Source: Gammaproteobacteria bacterium
GTDB lineage: Bacteria; Pseudomonadota; Gammaproteobacteria; Pseudomonadales; UBA5518
Reading direction: 5' to 3'
Length of the DNA: 64,000 bases
Assembly (NCBI GenBank): GCA_016718385.1
Contig: JADKDK010000008.1
Span: 310,001-374,000, forward strand
Numbering within the stretch: position 1 is the stretch's first letter; each line of letters starts with the position of its first letter. The notes below the pieces were generated by a model, which was not told the DNA's origin, did no database searches, and saw only the letters and a program-made list of their open reading frames with translations. The position numbers and the translations under genes were made by a program. Shown piece by piece: positions 60,797 to 64,000 of the stretch.

Positions 60797-61417
60797 TCAG
60801 GGTGATTTTTCATTGGAATACTTCAGCAGGAAGCGCAGGTCCGCAATGGTGTCGTGACCGCTGTGGCGCGCGAGATAGCGCATCATCACGAAACCGCGCT
60901 GGTCGACTATGTAGATCGGCTGCTCCGTCACGGGATCGGGATCTCCTGCCTGCCCCAGCAGTCCCTTCAATTCGCCGGCATCGACGCGCAGCAGCTCGAG
61001 GTCCGGATGCTGCGCCTTCACGAAGGATGCGAAATCCGCGTTCTCTCCCTCGGCACCGTCGAGCTGGATGAACAGGCGGCTCACGCGGTCGGCGTCGCGC
61101 CCGAGCGCGACGCGGATCTGGCGCGTGAGGTAGAGACGCTCGCGGCAGGTATCGGCGCAGGCGCCCGAGTTGACCACCAGCAGGCTCCAGTCGTGGGCGC
61201 CCTGCTGGTAGCGCCACGCCTCGCCCGTCGCGGTGCGCACGCGGATGTCGTCGAGCTGTCGCGGCGGCTGCACCAGTTCGCCCTTATTGATGGTCGACGT
61301 GGGCAGCCCGAAGCCGGTGTAGAACACCAGCGTGGCCAAGCCGACCGCCAGGATCGGCAGCAGGAACATCAATGTCAGCTTGATGCGGCTCGCGCGCAGC
61401 TTCTCCGCCTCACTCAT
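60797..61417 (-). CDS. Oxidase-cluster membrane protein of unknown function
   Basis: The ATG at 61417 has GGAG upstream and overlaps the SURF1 stop (ATGA), giving 206 residues. A single helix at ~12-34 (IKLTLMFLLPILAVGLATLVFYTGFG) anchors a periplasmic, thioredoxin-like region: WSLLVVNSGACADTCRERLYLTRQIRVAL holds a CxxxC pair, and PIYIVDQRGFVMMRYLARHSGHDTIADLRFLLKYS closes the fold. This family regularly sits between SURF1 and heme-A genes in gammaproteobacterial cox clusters, and a role in oxidase metallation or redox maturation is reasonable. It is not the heme A synthase: one helix is far too few. Confidence 0.85.
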   Translation of the reverse strand: MSEAEKLRASRIKLTLMFLLPILAVGLATLVFYTGFGLPTSTINKGELVQPPRQLDDIRVRTATGEAWRYQQGAHDWSLLVVNSGACADTCRERLYLTRQIRVALGRDADRVSRLFIQLDGAEGENADFASFVKAQHPDLELLRVDAGELKGLLGQAGDPDPVTEQPIYIVDQRGFVMMRYLARHSGHDTIADLRFLLKYSNEKSP

Positions 61418-62196
61418 CGGGATTCTCCGTGCTTGCGTTTTCGTCTGGACCAGGCGAGCACATTGGTGCCGCCGAACAGGAATACGGCAACCAGCGCGAC
61501 GGCCATCAGGAACCATTGCGCGGCATACGCCTCGTGCCGCTCGGGCTGGATGTTCACCGCCGGCCAGTCGGCCTCGGTCACGCCCGGCTGGCCTGATTGC
61601 AGGCGCACCAGCCAGGGGTACACCTCGATGCCGGCGATCGATCCCATCCGGGGCGGGTCCACAGTCTGCACCAGTTTCGGCCAGCCACTGGCCGCGTAGA
61701 GCTGCAACTGGCGTCGGTCCTGGGGCACATAAATTTCGCCGCGCAGGCTCAATCGCTCCGTGACCGGCTCGATCGGCGGCAACTCCTCGCGCGTGCGCCC
61801 GGCCGGCAGCCAACCGCGGTTCACCAACACCACGATGCCGCTATCGTCGCGGAAGGGGGTTATCAGTTCGTAGCCGACGCGGCCACCGAACATGCGGTTG
61901 TCGAGCAGGAAGTCCCGGTCTTCCACGTACTGTCCCCGCAGTTCCACCTGCAGCCGGTCGATAGCCGCCGGATCCTCGAAACGCGCGGCGGCAATGCCCA
62001 CCGGATCGGCGTCGCGGCGGGCCTCGAGGAGGGCGAGTACCTCGGCCTTCTCGGCCGAGCGCCACAACTGCCAGAAACCGAGCCCGATCAGCACCGGCAG
62101 CAGCACCAGCACCAGCGCCGCGAACTTTATGTTGTAACGCAGCCTGCTGTCGTCCTCGGCCTCCGGCACCGGTGCACCGGTGGGTGCTTCGTTCAT
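61414..62196 (-). CDS. SURF1-family oxidase assembly protein
   Basis: A 260-residue protein with two membrane helices, one near the N-terminus (~25-45, IKFAALVLVLLPVLIGLGFWQLWR) and one near the C-terminus (~230-250, WFLMAVALVAVFLFGGTNVLAW). The periplasmic domain between carries SURF1 motifs: FLLDNRMFGGRVGYELITPFRDDSGIVVLVNRGWLPAGRTREELPPI and QPERHEAYAAQWFLMA. It assists insertion of heme A into oxidase subunit I. Its end overlaps the next gene (61417), and it is divergent from the DUF2909 gene. Confidence 0.94.
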   Translation of the reverse strand: MNEAPTGAPVPEAEDDSRLRYNIKFAALVLVLLPVLIGLGFWQLWRSAEKAEVLALLEARRDADPVGIAAARFEDPAAIDRLQVELRGQYVEDRDFLLDNRMFGGRVGYELITPFRDDSGIVVLVNRGWLPAGRTREELPPIEPVTERLSLRGEIYVPQDRRQLQLYAASGWPKLVQTVDPPRMGSIAGIEVYPWLVRLQSGQPGVTEADWPAVNIQPERHEAYAAQWFLMAVALVAVFLFGGTNVLAWSRRKRKHGESR

Positions 62197-62238
62197 GGTT
62201 TATACTCCAGGCCCCTCGGAATTCCGGACTCTCCTCGC

Positions 62239-62502
62239 ATGTGGATCAAACCGGCCATCGTGGCGCTGCTCGTCCTGCTGCTGATCAGCCTGGGCAGCGG
62301 CTTCTTCTTCCTGATGAAGGACCAGGGCCGCACACGACGGACGCTGCATTCGCTCGGCATACGCGTGACGCTCGCCGCCGCGCTCGTGGCCCTGATCGCC
62401 TACGGATTCTACAGCGGGCAACTCAGGTCGAAGGCGCCCTGGGATGCCGCCCTGGAGCGCGGTCACGCCGCGCAGCAGGATCAGGGTTCGAAGGAAAAAT
62501 AG
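62239..62502 (+). CDS. DUF2909 twin-helix membrane protein
   Basis: An 87-residue protein from the ATG at 62239. Two helices (IVALLVLLLISLGSGFFFLM and TLAAALVALIAYGFYSGQL) flank the DUF2909 signature KDQGRTRRTLHSLGIRVTL. It is a regular small member of gammaproteobacterial cox clusters between subunit III and SURF1 and may be an assembly factor. It is transcribed opposite to the rest of the cluster, with a terminator hairpin downstream. Confidence 0.85.
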   Translation: MWIKPAIVALLVLLLISLGSGFFFLMKDQGRTRRTLHSLGIRVTLAAALVALIAYGFYSGQLRSKAPWDAALERGHAAQQDQGSKEK

Positions 62503-62533
62503 GAGGCAGAACGAGGCGGGCGGCAGCGGGCGA

Positions 62534-62557
62534 CGCATCCCGGCGAATCGGGATGCG
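62534..62557. terminator. Bidirectional terminator between DUF2909 and coxC
   Basis: CGCATCCCG pairs perfectly with CGGGATGCG around a 6-base loop, midway between two convergent genes; flanking GGGCG/CGCCC can lengthen the stem. There is no strong T-run on either side. Confidence 0.6.
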
Positions 62558-62569
62558 CCGCCCGGTTCG

Positions 62570-63511
62570 TCAGAGGATGTAGACGAACAGGAACAGGCAG
62601 ATCCACACCACGTCGACGAAGTGCCAATACCACGAGGCTGCCTCGAAACCGAAGTGGTCTTCCGGGGTGAAATGCCCCTTGGTGCTCGCGCGCAGGAACA
62701 TCACCGTCAGCATCACCGCACCCAGGCACACGTGGAAACCGTGGAAACCGGTGAGCAGGAAGAACGTCGAGCCGTAGATGCCGGAGGCCAGCGTCAGGCC
62801 CAGTTCGGTGTAGGCGTGGTGGTACTCGTAGGCCTGAAAGCCGACGAAGACGAAACCCAAGATCAGCGTGACCGCGAGCCACAGATTCAGTGCGCTGCGC
62901 TTGTTGGCCTTGAGCGCGGTGTGCGCGAAGTGCACCGTGACGCTGGATGTCACCAGCAGGATGGTATTCAGCAGCGGGATGCCCATCCAGCCCACGACGT
63001 GCGCAGGCGCGGCGTACTGCGCCTGCTTTGCCATCAGTTGCGCGCCGCCGGCCGCTTCCACGGCCTCCTGCGGTGTCTGGGCCGGCGGCCAGGTCGCCTG
63101 GAAGCCCTGCCAGAGGCGGTTCGCGAGGCCGTGGTCGCCCTCGCCGCCCAGCCAGGGCACCACGAAGAAACGCACATAGAACAGCGCCCCGAAGAACGCG
63201 GCGAAGAACATCACCTCGGAGAAGATGAACCACTGCATGCCGAGCACGTAGGACTTCTTCAGCTGCGGGCTGTTCAGGCCGGCCCGGTTCTCGCGGATGG
63301 TTGCGCCGAACCAGTTCCACAGCACGGCGATGAAGAAGGCGAAGCCTACCGGCAACAGCCACGACATGGGGCTTTCCGCGCCGGCCTTGATGTTGTTCAT
63401 CGTGAACCCGGCGCCCAGGATGAACATGCCCAGGCCTATGGTGGCCAGGAACGGGAACTTGCTCTGCTCAGGGACATAGTAAGTCTGATGTCCGCCGGTC
63501 TCGCTCGCCAT
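62570..63511 (-). CDS. coxC: Cytochrome c oxidase subunit III
   Basis: A 313-residue integral membrane protein of the heme-copper oxidase subunit III family with about seven helices. Landmarks: QWFIFSEVMFFAAFFGALFYVRFFVVPW in an early helix pair, VTSSVTVHFAHTALKANKR mid-protein, and FLLTGFHGFHVCLGAVMLTVMFLRA followed by EAASWYWHFVDVVWICLFLFVYIL at the end, with the conserved Glu/His of the family. It supports proton uptake and stability of the aa3-type oxidase. ctaG lies 49 bp upstream. Confidence 0.95.
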   Translation of the reverse strand: MASETGGHQTYYVPEQSKFPFLATIGLGMFILGAGFTMNNIKAGAESPMSWLLPVGFAFFIAVLWNWFGATIRENRAGLNSPQLKKSYVLGMQWFIFSEVMFFAAFFGALFYVRFFVVPWLGGEGDHGLANRLWQGFQATWPPAQTPQEAVEAAGGAQLMAKQAQYAAPAHVVGWMGIPLLNTILLVTSSVTVHFAHTALKANKRSALNLWLAVTLILGFVFVGFQAYEYHHAYTELGLTLASGIYGSTFFLLTGFHGFHVCLGAVMLTVMFLRASTKGHFTPEDHFGFEAASWYWHFVDVVWICLFLFVYIL

Positions 63512-63560
63512 TTCGTGTCTCCCCGAAAAATCCAGAATGTATGCGTAGGTATTGGTCTGG

Positions 63561-64000
63561 TCAGTTGGCCGCGCTGACGCGGTTGTCCACCACTTTCCCG
63601 GTCACGTCGAACAGCGTGTAGGAAAGCGTGATCGTCCTGATCTTGGCTGGCAGCGCCTGGTCCACGATGAACTGCAGCGGCATGTCCAGCGCCTCGCCCG
63701 ATGCGAGTGCCTGCTGGTTGAAGCAGAAGCACTCGGTCTTGTGGAAGTACTGCGCCGCCTCGGGCGGCGAGATGCTCGGTATCGCCTGCGCCACCATCGC
63801 GCGCGGTGCGGGGTTGCGCGCGTAGAACGTCGTGCTGTTCGCCGCGCCCGGGTTCACCTTCATCTCGAACTCGTGCGGGTGGAACTCCCAGGGCATCGTG
63901 CCGTCGTTGTTCGCGACGAACTGAACGCGCACGGTGCGACTGGTGTCCACGACGCTGGCCTCGGCCCGGTAGTCGGCCGCCCTGTTGATGTTGTCCCGGC
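63561..64000 (-). CDS. ctaG: Cytochrome c oxidase assembly protein CtaG/Cox11 (5' end beyond window)
   Basis: The C-terminal ~146 residues are visible, open to the window edge: RDNINRAADYRAEASVVDTSRTVRVQFVANNDGTMPWEFHP, then MKVNPGAANSTTFYARNPAPRAMVAQAIPSISPPEAAQYFHKTECFCFNQQALASGE. The copper-binding CFCF motif of Cox11 is present. It inserts CuB into oxidase subunit I. The N-terminal membrane anchor lies outside the window. A GTG at 63950 is internal and not the true start. Confidence 0.94.
   Translation of the reverse strand, partial: RDNINRAADYRAEASVVDTSRTVRVQFVANNDGTMPWEFHPHEFEMKVNPGAANSTTFYARNPAPRAMVAQAIPSISPPEAAQYFHKTECFCFNQQALASGEALDMPLQFIVDQALPAKIRTITLSYTLFDVTGKVVDNRVSAAN

Overview
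The window is a high-GC chromosomal segment of a gammaproteobacterium. The best pointer to lineage is gene order. dsbA, two c-type cytochromes, engB and polA lie in a row, followed by znuA/zur/znuC/znuB, an arrangement I recall from Pseudomonas and its relatives. The abundant acyl-CoA genes would suit a lipid- or hydrocarbon-degrading member of Pseudomonadales/Cellvibrionales, but genus and species cannot be fixed from the sequence alone.

Layout. 1-6.6 kb: a huge secreted SpvB/Rhs-type YD-repeat protein (minus strand, its C-terminus beyond the window), a ComEA-like HhH protein and a frameshifted double-HTH regulator, ending against a 5'-truncated comM. 6.6-22.7 kb: ordinary chromosome. It holds an EHN-type epoxide hydrolase, a crotonase, a REC-GGDEF-EAL protein, a small cytochrome c, a 178-bp tandem repeat carrying 5' tRNA pieces ahead of an intact tRNA-Arg(CCG), mscL, a flavin reductase-like protein, a PBP7-like endopeptidase and a coupled MdlAB-type ABC exporter. 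An ECF sigma / membrane protein / periplasmic metal-sensor-like operon with an overlapping AraC regulator follows, then a DUF1254/DUF1214 protein and a MEKHL-domain protein.

22.8-34.6 kb: an insertion-rich zone. Three near-identical ~1.57-kb IS110-family elements (one plus, two minus) and one decayed IS110 relative surround a beta-oxidation operon (thiolase, frameshifted FadJ-type multifunctional gene, acyl-CoA dehydrogenase) and a phzF/DUF2905 pair. Every transposase copy carries frameshifts. All three elements sit in REP-like palindromes (core GTCCGGCTTCAGCCGGAC), and their 5' noncoding ends look like bridge-RNA loci.

34.6-50 kb: a hypothetical/GST pair, a periplasmic metallophosphatase, a DUF4956 membrane protein and a CotH-like protein. 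Next comes a minus-strand acyl-CoA catabolic cluster (three acyl-CoA dehydrogenases, MaoC hydratase, SDR, thiolase) divergent from tesB, then a ThDP enzyme and a GlcD-type flavoprotein. 50-64 kb: housekeeping genes. These are dsbA, cytochromes c4 and c5, engB, polA, zinc uptake (znuA divergent from zur-znuC-znuB over a clear Zur box), and a cytochrome c oxidase biogenesis cluster (sco, ctaB, unnamed, SURF1, DUF2909, coxC, ctaG) running off the right edge. Heme A synthase is not in that cluster.

Most long genes are intact; single-base frameshifts are concentrated in the IS copies, the fadJ-like gene and the HTH gene. Several lie in or beside homopolymers, so sequencing error must be weighed against true decay.
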